The notes beneath the pieces are model-generated. The model was not told the origin of the DNA and ran no database searches. It saw only the letters and a program-made list of their open reading frames with translations. A stretch of DNA of 64,000 nt from CAVVIO01 sp963748095 (GTDB lineage: Bacteria > Bacteroidota > Bacteroidia > Bacteroidales > UBA10428), in the NCBI GenBank assembly GCA_963748095.1, contig CAVVIO010000016.1, positions 1 through 64,000 of the forward strand. Reading direction: 5' to 3'. Each line of letters starts with the position of its first letter. Position 1 is the stretch's first letter. A program made the translations under genes and the position numbers. Positions 1-9,054 of this stretch are shown in pieces.

Positions 1-488
1 TCGACGCGGCGCGCGCGGCCCGCGCGCTCCTCGAGGACCGCGCCGCGCACGCGGCCGTCGGACGAGCGCGTCAGGCCGGCCAGGCGCACGCCGAACGCGA
101 CGTCGGCGCCCGCGCGGCGGCGGCGTCCACCAGGATCGGGTCGAGCACGGTCCGCCGCGGCGCGTAGAGCGCGTCCACGCCGTCGCGCGGCTTGATCGGG
201 ATCTCGAGCGGCTCGTCCGCGTAGTGAAAGGTCGTGCGGCGCACCGGCCGGCGTGCCCGCCTCCGCCACGGCGTCGAGCACGCCCCAGCGCGCGAGCTGC
301 ACCACGCCGCCGCGCATGAGGGCATGGGTCGAGAGCGTGTCGGCGCCGTAGGCGCCCCGGTCGACGACGAGCACGCGCAGGCCCTCGCGGGCCAGCAGCA
401 GGGCCGTCGCCGCGCCGGCGCAGCGCGCGCCCACGACGATGGCGTCGTAGGCGCGCCGGATGTCGGTCGGAGGAGTCAGGGCGATCAT
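1..488 (-). CDS. FAD-dependent oxidoreductase, N-terminal part, frameshifted, cut by window edge
   Basis: The first ~45 residues form a Rossmann dinucleotide-binding unit: DAIVVGARCAGAATALLLA followed by VLVVDRG, whose acidic residue would contact the FAD ribose. This fits flavoproteins of the geranylgeranyl-reductase/aromatic-hydroxylase fold; the substrate cannot be read. The ATG at 488 lies 5 bp after the stop of the monooxygenase gene, so the two are probably co-transcribed behind the OsmC gene. The frame breaks near 235-250 (HDLSL to FHYADEPLE) and again near 105-125, and recognisable sequence continues in other frames to base 1. I therefore read one gene damaged by indels. Most of the C-terminal part lies outside the window. 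Confidence 0.7.
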   Translation of the reverse strand, partial: MIALTPPTDIRRAYDAIVVGARCAGAATALLLAREGLRVLVVDRGAYGADTLSTHALMRGGVVQLARWGVLDAVAEAGTPAGAPHDLSLRGRAARDPDQAARRRGRALRAAADRARPDPGGRRRRAGADVAFGVRLAGLTRSSDGRVRGAVLEERAGRARRV

Positions 489-493
489 GTTGG

Positions 494-1761
494 TCAGCTC
501 GCTCTCCTGCGCCGGCCGGCGGCCGCGCGCGTCGACCGTGCCGCGAGGTGGTCCGCCACGGCCGCGGCGTCGGCGCCGACGCCGTCGATGAACGCCGAGT
601 TGCGCCGGCGCTGGAAGTGCAGGCCCAGCACGTAGAGCCCGGGCGACGGCGTGACGCCCCCCTCGTGGCGGATCTCGCCGTGCGCGTCGAGCACGGGCAC
701 GCGCAGCCACGCGTAGCTCCGGCGGAAGCCGGTGGCCCAGACCACGGCCACGACGCCCTCGGCGGCCAGGTCGATCCCGGCCGGGCCGGGATCGCGCATC
801 GCGTCGGGCCACTGGGGGACGAACGGCTCGACCGCGTCCACGCGCCCGGCGCGCCCCGAGGCGGCGAACGCGTCCACGCGCGCCAGCAGCGCCGCCAGCT
901 TCGCGTCGGACGCCGCCGTCGTCGCGACCAGGTCGTCGTCGAACCGCACGCGAACGCCATCGGCCGACAGCAGGCGGCCGGCGATCCGCACGCCGCGCCG
1001 GCGGAGCGACGCCAGGTCGATCGAGCGGCGGTCGGGGCTGCCCACGAGCTGCAGCGACGGCTGGCGCCGCGACGTCCTCGGGATCGAAGACGTCGTCTGT
1101 CGTCTCGTCGAAGACGCCCATGCGGTCGAGCCACCAGAGGATGTCGCGGCCGCGGTAGATCCGCGGGAGCCGCGTGTGGTGGCCGGCCGACAGGGTCACG
1201 GGCCGGCCCGAACGGCGGATCTCGTCGGCGAGCTGGACCCGGTCGCCGACGCCCCGACGACGAGCACGCCGCCCTCGGGCAGCTGGCCGGGGTTGCGGTA
1301 GCGGCCCGGCACGACCTGGAGGATCCCGGAGGCAGCCCGGCCGCCGCGGGCGGCACGAGCGGCTGGTCGCAGTAGCCCGTGGCGACGACCACGCTGGCGC
1401 ACGTCCAGCCGTCCCGGTCCGTCTCGACGCGGTAGCCGTCGCCCGACGCGGTCACCCGGCGGACGGCGGTCCCGGTCTCGAGCGGCGGCGCGAACGACGC
1501 CGCGTACCGCTCGAGGTAGCCGACGACTTCGCCTTTCGTCATGTAGCCGTCGGGATCCGGGCCGTCGTAGCGGAAGCCCGGCAGGCGCGACTGCCAGTTC
1601 GGCGTGAGCAGGCGGAGCGAGTCCCACCGCTCGCGGCGCCAGCGCTCGGCCACGCCGCCCCGCTCGAGGACCACGTGGTCGATGGCGCGGTCCGCCAGCG
1701 AGCGGCTCATGGCCAGCCCCGCCTGCCCGCCGCCGATGATGATGGTGTCGGTGCGTCTCAC
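494..1761 (-). CDS. Flavin-containing monooxygenase-like NAD(P)/FAD oxidoreductase, frameshifted
   Basis: This is a probable FAD/NADPH-dependent monooxygenase of the CzcO/FzeB type. Residues ~5-20 read TIIIGGGQAGLAMSRSL (FAD-binding GxGxxG). A second nucleotide-binding motif, VLVVGASATGVQLADEI, follows in mid-protein. Downstream come the WATGFRRSY signature and a C-terminal GLYVLGLHFQRRRNSAFI segment that is typical of the family. The GTG at 1761 is chosen because an AGGGGGAAG ribosome-binding site precedes it and the FAD motif starts a few residues later. At least three frame changes (near 1340, 1245 and 1060) are needed to read through. All pieces belong to one family in the right order, so sequencing indels are likelier than decay. 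It is the middle gene of an OsmC-FMO-oxidoreductase operon. Confidence 0.75.
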
Positions 1762-1793
1762 CGGCTTCCCCCTGACCCCTGCCGCTGAGCCGC

Positions 1794-2369
1794 TTACTCG
1801 ACCTCCACGCCGACGGCGGTGCCGTTGGAGAGCACGTCGAACACGGCCGAGCGGGCGCGGGACTGCTCGACGATCTCGCGCAGCTTCGCGGCCGGCGCAT
1901 CGCCCTTGATCGCGAAGCGCACCTTGATCCCCTTGTAGCCGTTGCGGACCTCGTCGGACAGCCCGAGGATGCCGCGCAGGTCGATGTCGCCCTCGACGGT
2001 CGACCGCACCTCGGTGAGCGTCACGCCGCGGGCGGCGGCGATGTTGGCGATGCCGGCGGTGAGGCAGCCGGCCAGCGCGTGGAGCAGGAACTCGACGGGC
2101 GTGGGCGCCTGGTCGGTGCCGACGAGCACGGCCGGGTGGTCGGCGTCGAACTCGACGGTGCCCGCGTGGGTCTGCTCGGCGCCGGCGCCGAAGAACTTCT
2201 CGATCCGGCTGCGGCTGTGCGTGCCCGCGACCCATTGGTTGGTCGCGCGGAACTGGAAGGCGGCCAGCTCGGGCTGCCCCTTCACGACGTTGATGGTGGC
2301 GAAGAGCGTGGGCGTGTCGACCCCGTTGAGCGGCCCGCGCTCCGGCTTCGCGTCGGTCGTCTGCGGCAT
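1794..2369 (-). CDS. OsmC family peroxiredoxin-like protein
   Basis: A 191-residue OsmC/Ohr-superfamily protein. The family reduces organic hydroperoxides through a reactive cysteine; here a Cys lies in the helix HALAGCLTAGIANIAAARG, the usual position. The central segment (GTVEFDADHPAVLVGTD, then PTPVEFLLHALAGC) and the C-terminal VKVRFAIKGDAP-like strand region match the OsmC fold. The ATG at 2369 is preferred over upstream in-frame starts because AGGGGAC sits just before it and the protein then begins at normal length. No signal peptide is seen, so it is cytoplasmic. It is the first gene of the minus-strand cluster with two flavoproteins 33 bp downstream, which suggests a redox or detoxification operon (inference). 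Confidence 0.85.
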   Translation of the reverse strand: MPQTTDAKPERGPLNGVDTPTLFATINVVKGQPELAAFQFRATNQWVAGTHSRSRIEKFFGAGAEQTHAGTVEFDADHPAVLVGTDQAPTPVEFLLHALAGCLTAGIANIAAARGVTLTEVRSTVEGDIDLRGILGLSDEVRNGYKGIKVRFAIKGDAPAAKLREIVEQSRARSAVFDVLSNGTAVGVEVE

Positions 2370-2499
2370 GGTGGTGTCCCCTGTTGGCGGCCGGTCCATT
2401 CCGGCCGCGCTCACCTGGTAGAACGGCGGCCGGGGGCAAAACCCGCCACGCACCTCGTGCACGCCGCAGTGCTACGATTCCCCTCCCAGGAGGCCCTTC

Positions 2500-4070
2500 G
2501 TGCGCACAGCCTTTCGCCTCGCCGCCGGCGCCGCCCTCGCGGGCGCCCTGGCTCGTGCTCGCCGCCGCGCCGGCGCCGCTCGACGGCCCAGGCCGGCCCG
2601 CCGCTCCAGGCCCGGATCAAGATCGACGTCGACCGCGTCGTCGGCGACGTGGACCCGCGGCTCTTCGGCAGCTTCGCCGAGCACCTCGGCCGCATGATCT
2701 ACGGGGGCATCTACGACGAGGGCAGCCCGCTCGCCGACGCGGACGGGTACCGCACCGACGTCATGCGGGCCGTGAAGGACCTCGGCGTGACGGTCCTGCG
2801 CTGGCCGGGCGGCAACTTCGTCTCCGGCTATCACTGGAAGGACGGCATCGGCCCGAAGGACCTGCGGCCGGCGCGGCTCGACCTGGCGTGGCACGCCGTC
2901 GAGTCGAACCGCTTCGGCACCGACGAGTTCCTGAAGTACGCGGCCGAGGTCGGCGCCGCGCCCTACGTCGCGGTCAACCTCGGCCTGGGCACCGTGGACG
3001 AGGCGCGCGACTGGGTCGAGTACACGAACGAGGCGAAGCCGACGTGGTGGGCCGACCAGCGGCGCAAGAACGGCCACCCGGCGCCCTACGGCGTGAAGTA
3101 CTGGGGCCTCGGCAACGAGATGGACGGCCCGTGGCAGCTCGGCCACAAGCCGGCCGGCGAGTACGCGCGGTTCGCGCTCGAGACGGCCAAGGTCATGCGC
3201 GCCGTCGATCCGTCGATCAGCCTGATCGCCAGCGGCTCGAGCAACTACGGCGCCGACTGGGTCGGCTGGAACCGGACGGTCCTCCAGACGCTGCGCAACC
3301 AGATCGACTTCATCGCGATCCACACCTACATCGGCAACCGAGACGACGACTTCGAGAAGTACATGGCGTGGTCGCAGACGATCGACCGCTACATCGACAC
3401 CACCGCCGCGCTGATCCGCGAGGTCCGCGCGGGGCGCGCCAACGCGCGCCCGATCGCCATCGCCTACGACGAGTGGAACGTGTGGTACCGCGCGGGCGAG
3501 AAGGACGGCCTGGAGGAGCGATACAACTTCGAGGACGCGCTGGCGACGAGCCTCTTCTTCAACTCGTTCTTCCGGCACGCGGACGTGGTGAAGATGGCCA
3601 ACCTCGCGCAGATGGTCAACGTCATCGCGCCGATCATGACCGCCAAGGACGGCCTCTTCCTCCAGACCACCTACTTCCCCTTCGTGGAGTACGGCAGGCA
3701 GCGCGGCAACCGCGCGCTCGACGTGTGGCTGGACGCGCCGACCTACACGCCGGCGGCGAACCGCCCGCCGCTCGCGTACCTCGACGTCTCGGCCACCTTC
3801 GATCCGAAGGGGCGGCGGGTGTACCTGAACGTGCTCAACCGCAGCCGCGACCGCGACGTCGCGACGCGCATCGAGAACCAGGAGGGGCGCCTCACGGGCG
3901 CGCTGGCGGTGTGGCAGATGACGAACGGCGACCTGAAGGCCACCAACGACTTCGGCGCGGAGCGGGTGCGGCCGGCGACGCGGACCGAAACCGTCGGCGT
4001 GCGCGACGGCGGGTTCACATTCACCTTCCCCGCGCACTCGCTCACGATCCTGACGATGAAGCTGGAGTAG
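2500..4070 (+). CDS. Alpha-L-arabinofuranosidase, GH51 family, secreted
   Basis: GH51 enzymes release terminal arabinofuranose from arabinan or arabinoxylan. The catalytic acid/base is the Glu of GLGNEMDGPW and the nucleophile the Glu of YDEWNVWY. The N-terminal block DPRLFGSFAEHLGRMIYGG and the RWPGGNFVSGYHW segment are GH51 signatures, and the C-terminal beta-sandwich ends in AHSLTILTMKLE. The GTG at 2500 follows CAGGAGG and opens a signal-peptide-like MRTAFRLAAGAALAGAL. The signal peptide can be read into the enzyme only with two small frame changes between about 2545 and 2610, so an indel error sits at the N-terminus. It is divergent from the OsmC operon. No transporter or other arabinan gene lies beside it. 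Confidence 0.9.
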
Positions 4071-4107
4071 TCGGGCCGGCTGAAGCCGGCCCCCACGTAC
4101 GCGTTCC
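4071..4107. repeat. GC-rich palindromic intergenic repeat (GCCGGC family)
   Basis: A near-perfect palindrome GGGCCGGCTGAAGCCGGCCC is followed by CCACGTACG. The same unit recurs in other gaps of the GC-rich half (near 7738, 8986, 24953, 32681 and 34489), usually next to TACGT or ACGTGGGGG. Here it lies between two convergent genes, so it could also act as a terminator. Confidence 0.75.
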
Positions 4108-4113
4108 CGCGCG

Positions 4114-4719
4114 CTACGGCAGCCGCGACGCGATCAGCTTCGCGAGCTGCTGGCCCTTGTCCCGCGCGTCGGGCACCGTCCGCAGGTCCAGCGTGACGGC
4201 GACGGCGCCCTTCTTGAACGTCAGCGTGGAGGCCATCGGCCCCAGCCACGCCTCGTCGCCGATGTCCAGCAGCTGCTCGAACCCGCCCGTCATCGAGGCG
4301 GCCATCCGGGTGGCGGCGATGGTCGTCGCGGCGTCCGTGCGATCCACCTGGACGACGAGCTGCGGCGGGCCGGACGCGAACGCCGACGCGAGCGACTTGG
4401 CCATCTCCTCGGCTTCGCGGTCGTTGGCGGGCGCCTTGAGCTCGCCCGCGATGCCCTGGCCGCTCCCCGGCGCCTTCGCCGGCTTGTCGAACGGATAGCG
4501 GCACGTCTGCGCGTCCTCCGCTTCGGGCTCGCCGACCTTCACGCCGAGAATCGACCCGACCTCCTGCGCGGACACGATCGAGCAGGGATCGTCCCCTCCG
4601 CTCCTGGCCGCGGGCGCCGCGGCGCCCGTCTCGCCGGCCGCCGGCTTTCCTCCGCCGCCACAGGCCGCCGCCGCGAGCGCCAGCACGAGCACGAACGTTG
4701 GACGCGTGCAGGAAGTCAT
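4114..4719 (-). CDS. Putative lipoprotein, DUF3558-like, function unknown
   Basis: A 201-residue protein with a lipoprotein signal peptide: hydrophobic FVLVLALAAAAC gives a lipobox with the acylated Cys at about residue 20, followed by a Gly-rich linker. The mature part begins PCSIVSAQEVGSILGVKVG and later has QTCRYPF. This layout resembles DUF3558-type lipoproteins, which have two cysteines framing a small domain; that family assignment is only a resemblance. The rest alternates charged helices and a strand-rich C-terminus, with no catalytic motif. It is convergent with the arabinofuranosidase, separated by a palindromic repeat. Confidence 0.65.
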   Translation of the reverse strand: MTSCTRPTFVLVLALAAAACGGGGKPAAGETGAAAPAARSGGDDPCSIVSAQEVGSILGVKVGEPEAEDAQTCRYPFDKPAKAPGSGQGIAGELKAPANDREAEEMAKSLASAFASGPPQLVVQVDRTDAATTIAATRMAASMTGGFEQLLDIGDEAWLGPMASTLTFKKGAVAVTLDLRTVPDARDKGQQLAKLIASRLP

Positions 4720-4859
4720 GGTCTCCCCCTCCGCACCAGCTTACCGCACTGGGCCCGGCCGGCCTCACCCCGCCCGGCTAGGCGGCCGGCGCCCTCTCGT
4801 CATAAACTGGTCGGGTGGACACCGGCCCCTCCCCAGGGCCCGGCCGCTCCTGGATACCC

Positions 4860-6018
4860 GTGAAGCGCCTTCTTCTTCCCGTCCTCGCCTTGTCACTCGC
4901 CCTCGCCGCGTGCGGCGGCGGCCCGTCGTCGCCGACCGCCCCGTCGGACACGTCGCTGCGGGTCACGCGCATCGCGCCCGCCGCCGGCACGACGTACGGC
5001 GGCACGGCCGTCACCATCTCGGGCGCCAACTTCCCGGCCGGCGCCACGGTCACGATCGGCGGCACGGCCGCCACGAGCGTCGTCGTCGCGAGCGCGACCT
5101 CGATCACCGCCGTGACGGCGCAGCACGCGGCCGGCGCGGCCGACGTCGTGGTCAGCGGCGGCGCCCGGAGCGCGACGCTCCCGGGCGCGTTCACGTTCGT
5201 GGCGCCGTCGCCGTCCACCAACGCGCCGCCCGTGATCGCGAGCCTCACCGCGCAGGGCACGCACGCGCACGAGCCGGCGCAGTTCGCCGATCTCGGCGAG
5301 AAGATCGCCGTCAGGGCCACGGTCACCGACGCCGAAACGCCGGCCGCCGACCTCACCTACGAGTGGAGCGCGCCGGTGGGCGCGTTCTCGGGGAGCGGCG
5401 GGAGCGTCTCGTGGACGGCGCCCGCGGCAATGACGACGCCGGCCTCGGTGGCGCTCAGCCTGGTGGTGATCGAGCGCTACACGATGACCGGCCCGGACGG
5501 ACAGCCCCTGCAGCAGGAGAACAGAGTCACCAAGAGCGTCGCCGTGAGCGTGCACGACTCGGCCAAGGAGGTCGGCGACATGGCCTACACCTTCCTGGTG
5601 AACTTCTCGAAGCAGGTGTCGGTCGGCACGGTGCTGAAGGACTTCCGCCACGGCTGCGGCTACAACAACGACGGCTTGCACTACGAAACCGAGGACGTCG
5701 TCAACAACCAGCTGAACTTCGAGATCAGCGCCTACCGACGTGGGCCAGCCCGCGACCACCGTGAAGTTCGGCGGTGTCTGCTCGTTCCGCGCGCGCGAGG
5801 CCGACGCGTGCGCCCAGGTCGCGGTGGACTGGACGTCCACCCGGCTGACGGACCCGGACAAGGGCGCGGTCGAGCGCGCCTACGGCACGGACCAGGTCAC
5901 GGCTGTCTACGGCCCGCAGAACCGGTGGTGGCTCTGCGACAGTGACTTCGACGGCAACGTCGTCAACGCCCTCACGGGCGTCATGAAGTCCGGCGACTAC
6001 TTCTTCAAGAAGCAGTAG
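4860..6018 (+). CDS. IPT/TIG-domain lipoprotein, one frameshift
   Basis: A surface or periplasmic lipoprotein with lipobox ALSLALAAC near residues 10-18. It is followed by a ~85-residue IPT/TIG immunoglobulin-like domain (ITRIAPAAGTTYGGTAVTISG to LPGAFTFV). A second beta-rich domain follows (APPVIASLTAQGTHAHEPAQ to SVAVSVHDSA), then a C-terminal ~130-residue domain of unknown type containing C-x-Y and CSF/CDS cysteines. The GTG at 4860 starts directly at the basic VKRLLLP signal; an upstream GTG at 4815 would add 15 unlikely residues. The frame shifts near 5735-5745 (EISAYRR to VGQPATTVKFG). The stop at 6018 follows GDYFFKKQ. No enzyme motif is visible, so a binding or structural role is the default. 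Confidence 0.7.
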
Positions 6019-6138
6019 CCCGCTTCGCCAATCTGCCGGCTCTTTGGTATTCTCTTCCGGCAGCTCCCCTGAACCCGACGTCCGGCCGGTCCCGGGTCCG
6101 GGTGTGCCCGGCGGCCGCGGACATTCCAGGGGGAGACC

Positions 6139-7734
6139 ATGGGTGTTCTCGATCCGGCGCGACGGATGCTCCTGCCGGCCGCCACGATGGCGGCCGCCCT
6201 CGCGATCGCCTCACCCGCCGCCGCGTCCCCGCAGCAGATCAAGGTGCCGATGCGCCGCATGCGGGTCGTCACCCCGCGGGCGCCGCTGCTGTACGGCGGC
6301 GCCGTGCTGCGGTACGACTCGCGCCGCTGCCCCGACGTCACCCTGTGCCTGCAGGACGACCGGACGGTCTACGTGCCGCCGGACAAGAAGCACACCTACT
6401 TCTGGTGGAACGTGGACCACGTGCCGGGCGCGGGCGGGGTGCGCTGGCAGGTCATCCAGACGCCGCTCGTCGCCGCCGCGCTCGCCGTCACGCCCGAGAC
6501 TTCCGGCGTCGTGCGCACGGGCGTCCAGGCCGGCACCGAGAACGAGGTCGAGCTCGACGTCGCCGGCATCGCGCGCGGCCTGGGCCTGAAGCCGTTCGTG
6601 CCCGCCGAGGCGTCGGCCGCCGGCGCGCACGCCGCTTCGGGCGGGAGGGCCATCGTGCGGCGGCCCGGCCCGGTGTCGCACGCGGCGCCGGCCGCGCCGA
6701 CCTCGCTCTACGTGCGCGTGATCCCGGTGAGGTCGGCGGCGGATCCCACGCCCGTCGGCCGTCCCTCCGATCCGATCCGACTCGTCTACGGCACCGCGCC
6801 CCAGCCCGAGCTGCATCTGCCGAACGTCACCACGGTGCCCGGGCCGTCGATCGCGGTCACCCGCTTCGAGTGGGTGCCGGACCTGCGGATCAAGAACTGG
6901 CCGTCGGGCTGCGAGCCGATCCCGCGCGACACGGGCACGGGCGGCATCGAGGCCCTGGGCGAGGCGCTCGTGTCCGCGTGGGACTGGGCCAGCCACACCT
7001 ACGCGGCGGTCGAGAACGCCGTCGTGGACGTCGCGCACACGCTCCTGCCCTTCGTGCCGAAGTCGGTGCTGAACGTGGCGATGCAGGCGGCCATGGCCGC
7101 CGCCGGCATTCCGCCGAACATCCCGAACCTCGATCAGCTCATGCACGCGGGCGCCGACTACCTGGCCGAGTCGGTGGCCGCGCAGATCCCGGTGCCCGGG
7201 AGCGACGCGCTCGCCGGCCTCACGGTCCAGGAGTTCAAGGACCAGGCGCGCGAGGCCGCGCGCAAGGCGATCCTGGCGGGCGCCGAGAAGGCGCGCGACG
7301 AGCTCTCGGGCAAGAACGTGAAGTACTGCCGGGAGTGGGAGCGCTGGCCGTCGATCAACCTGACGATCCGGAACACGGGCGACCGCGACTACGAGGACGT
7401 GCACGTGGGCATCGAGGACTCGGCGCACCTCTTCAAGGACCTGGGCGCGACGGTGCCGATCCTCCACCGCGGCCAGCAGCTCACGATCCCGGTCACGCTC
7501 ATCGACCGCAGCCGGATGAACGTGCAGATCACGCACCACACGCAGCTGCCCGAGTACGACGAAACGAAGGCCGAGGGGCAATGGTGGGATCGGTTCAACA
7601 GCGTGCCGACCGCGTTCAGCGTGCTGCTGCCGGGCGACACGACGTGCCTCGCGGGCAACTGCCAGACGGCGCGCGCCCACGCCTACACGTCGGCCGCCAA
7701 GGTGTGGCTCCAGGAGGGCGCAGTCGTGCGCTAG
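6139..7734 (+). CDS. Secreted protein of unknown function, 531 residues
   Basis: I do not recognise the family. The ATG follows a strong AGGGGGAGACC ribosome-binding site and opens a signal peptide ending near ASPAAASPQQ (about residue 30). The first ~200 residues look like a beta-sandwich, with paired cysteines at RCPDVTLC. A Pro/Ala-rich linker follows (~155-185). The middle (about 265-400) is helical and alanine-rich with a long amphipathic stretch EFKDQAREAARKAILAGAEK. The last ~120 residues (INLTIRNTGDRDYEDVHVGI onward) look like another Ig-like domain with a C-x4-C pair near the end. It is intact in one frame, unlike many neighbours. It may be an extracellular structural or adhesion protein; that is only inference. 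Confidence 0.6.
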   Translation: MGVLDPARRMLLPAATMAAALAIASPAAASPQQIKVPMRRMRVVTPRAPLLYGGAVLRYDSRRCPDVTLCLQDDRTVYVPPDKKHTYFWWNVDHVPGAGGVRWQVIQTPLVAAALAVTPETSGVVRTGVQAGTENEVELDVAGIARGLGLKPFVPAEASAAGAHAASGGRAIVRRPGPVSHAAPAAPTSLYVRVIPVRSAADPTPVGRPSDPIRLVYGTAPQPELHLPNVTTVPGPSIAVTRFEWVPDLRIKNWPSGCEPIPRDTGTGGIEALGEALVSAWDWASHTYAAVENAVVDVAHTLLPFVPKSVLNVAMQAAMAAAGIPPNIPNLDQLMHAGADYLAESVAAQIPVPGSDALAGLTVQEFKDQAREAARKAILAGAEKARDELSGKNVKYCREWERWPSINLTIRNTGDRDYEDVHVGIEDSAHLFKDLGATVPILHRGQQLTIPVTLIDRSRMNVQITHHTQLPEYDETKAEGQWWDRFNSVPTAFSVLLPGDTTCLAGNCQTARAHAYTSAAKVWLQEGAVVR

Positions 7735-7737
7735 TGC

Positions 7738-7814
7738 TGGGCCGGCTAAAGCCGGCCCCCACGTACGTCCAGGGACCGCCCAGTACCGTAGGGGCCGGCG
7801 TCAGCCGGCCCTTC
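7738..7814. repeat. Two palindromic GCCGGC-family repeats in tandem
   Basis: The first copy is GGGCCGGCTAAAGCCGGCCC followed by CCACGTACG. The second is GGGGCCGGCGTCAGCCGGCCC, about 35 bp on. They sit between convergent genes and match the repeat at 4071. Each can fold into a very stable hairpin. Confidence 0.75.
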
Positions 7815-7815
7815 C

Positions 7816-8133
7816 CTACGGCGTCCGCCGCTCTTTCACCTCGTAGTGCGCCGACCGCGCGTCGAAGCGCGCGAGCACCGCGCGCGCGGCCGGCGGCACG
7901 ACCGCCGCCTCGTAGTCCGCCCCCGCGAAGCCGCGCACCGCGTCCAGCGAGTCGAACCACATCACGGTCACGAACTCCACCTCGTCGCCCGCGGCGCGGC
8001 GCAGCAGGTCGATCCCGCGGAAGCCGGGGATCTGCCGGCCGACGATCCCCTCGAAGATCTCGTGGTGCAGCAGGTTCTCGTACGTGTCGGCGTCCGCCGG
8101 CGTCGTCCAGCCGTGCCAGATTCTCGAGATCAT
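7816..8133 (-). CDS. Antibiotic biosynthesis monooxygenase (ABM)-like dimeric alpha-beta barrel protein
   Basis: A 105-residue protein of the ferredoxin-like dimeric alpha-beta barrel type. The order is strand MISRIWHGWTT, helix DADTYENLLHHEIFEG, strand GFRGIDLLRRAAGDEVEFVTVMWF, helix DAVRGFAG, then DYEAAVVPPAARAVLARFD. The sequence resembles small ABM/DUF4286-like proteins, which often bind haem or act as cofactor-free oxygenases; no residue fixes a substrate here. It has no signal peptide. A palindromic repeat follows its stop and a GGTTC array precedes its start, so it is a single-gene unit. Confidence 0.7.
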   Translation of the reverse strand: MISRIWHGWTTPADADTYENLLHHEIFEGIVGRQIPGFRGIDLLRRAAGDEVEFVTVMWFDSLDAVRGFAGADYEAAVVPPAARAVLARFDARSAHYEVKERRTP

Positions 8134-8153
8134 TGGGACCTCTGTTCTTTCAG

Positions 8154-8311
8154 GGGTTCGGGAGGTTCGCCGGTGCTCGGGTTCCCAAGTTCACCCGTGC
8201 TCACGTCACGCCGAACCCGAGAACCCCCGAACCCGGAACGCGCGAACCCGGAACGCGGGAACCCGAACCCGTGAACCTGGGGAACCCGAGCACCTGCGAA
8301 CCCCCGAACCT
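8154..8311. repeat. GGTTC/GAACC short-period array with conserved core
   Basis: An array of 7-9 bp units. It begins as GGTTCGGG-type units on the plus strand and continues as GAACCCGG-type units, so the whole folds back on itself. Between the arms lies a 28-bp core at 8189-8216 with GTTCACC, GTGCTCACGTCACG and CCGAAC as its parts. The reverse complement of this core recurs at 19277-19304 and 21782-21809 with only one to three changes. The right end abuts the stop codon of the next minus-strand gene. Confidence 0.85.
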
Positions 8312-8943
8312 CACACATTGAGGTCGTAAGCAATCTTCAGCCACGCCGCGACCTGTTCGTCGACCTCGTCCACGGTCGAGAGCGCGATGCGGTGCGTGAT
8401 GCGATCGCCGGTCTCGCGCGCGCCGGCTGGCGCCAGGCGGTCGGGCGGGGGGCCCGGAGCGTTCTTGAGCGCCAGGCCGAGGTCGAGCCGGGTGGGCGAT
8501 GCCGGCTCGATCCGGGCGATCAGGTGCTGGCGAAACACCGGCACGGCGTCCGGCAGCGGGCACACCTTCACGTCGTCGCCGAGCGAGAGCGCCAGGTCCA
8601 CGAGCGCCTCGTGGACCGGCCGCAGGTCCGCCTTGTCGCCCGAGTACATCTGCTCGACGTACTCCGCGGCGACCATGAGATAGGCGGCGCGGTCGGACGC
8701 CTCGGCGCCGCGCCCCTCGGCGCGGTCCACCACCAGCGCGGCCGCCGGCGCGTCGAGCCCGTGCTCGCGCTCGAGCCACTCGCGGCGCGCGTCGACGCCG
8801 GCCGGGCCCTTGCGCGCCAGCAGCTGGGCCCACTCGTCGATCGAGCGGCCGGTCTTCTTCGCGAGGCTCTCGACGACGGCCGCGGCCTTCGCCACCGCCG
8901 GGTGTACGCGGTAGAGCTCCCCGTTCCGGGATCGTCTGGGCAT
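8311..8943 (-). CDS. DUF4287/DUF5655 domain protein
   Basis: The N-terminal part VAKAAAVVESLAKKTGRSIDEWAQLLARKG is a typical DUF4287 helix pair, and the C-terminal ~110 residues (LALSLGDDVKVCPLPDAVPVF to AAWLKIAYDLNV) match DUF5655. Both are small domains of unknown function often fused or adjacent in soil bacteria; DUF5655 is thought to resemble phage or plasmid transport-type proteins, so no role is assigned. I choose the ATG at 8943 because GTGGAGG lies 6-7 bp upstream; GTG codons at 8955 and 8961 would lengthen it by a few residues. Its stop codon touches the end of the GGTTC array. Confidence 0.75.
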   Translation of the reverse strand: MPRRSRNGELYRVHPAVAKAAAVVESLAKKTGRSIDEWAQLLARKGPAGVDARREWLEREHGLDAPAAALVVDRAEGRGAEASDRAAYLMVAAEYVEQMYSGDKADLRPVHEALVDLALSLGDDVKVCPLPDAVPVFRQHLIARIEPASPTRLDLGLALKNAPGPPPDRLAPAGARETGDRITHRIALSTVDEVDEQVAAWLKIAYDLNV

Positions 8944-8985
8944 CCAGGCCTCCACGATCACTGACGAACCGTACGGCGTGCCGGA

Positions 8986-9048
8986 CGGGCCGGGCTGAAG
9001 CCCGGCGCTACGTACCAGACGTGGGGGCCGGCTTCAGCCGTGCGCCCT
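8986..9048. repeat. Palindromic GCCGGGC/GCCGGC repeats
   Basis: Two units: GCCGGGCTGAAGCCCGGC, then CGCTACGTACCAGACGT, then GGGGGCCGGCTTCAGCC. This is the same family as the repeats at 4071 and 7738, with the TACGT and ACGTGGGGG motifs between hairpins. Confidence 0.7.
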
Positions 9049-9054
9049 GCGCGG

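Noticed and set aside
2472..4037. 521-codon open frame on the minus strand opposite the GH51 gene
   Set aside because: GC-rich coding DNA leaves long open frames on the other strand; the plus reading has GH51 catalytic motifs and the minus reading has no recognisable domain.
2500..4070. Polysaccharide-utilisation locus linking GH51, GH20 and GH3
   Set aside because: GH51 and GH20 are 19 kb apart with unrelated genes between, GH3 belongs to the other genome, and no SusC/SusD pair is present.
6211..7680. 489-codon open frame opposite the secreted protein
   Set aside because: Arg/His/Val-rich composition typical of an antisense shadow; the plus gene has a ribosome-binding site and signal peptide.
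8154..8311. CRISPR array
   Set aside because: Units are 7-9 bp and contiguous with no unique spacers; no cas genes anywhere in the window.
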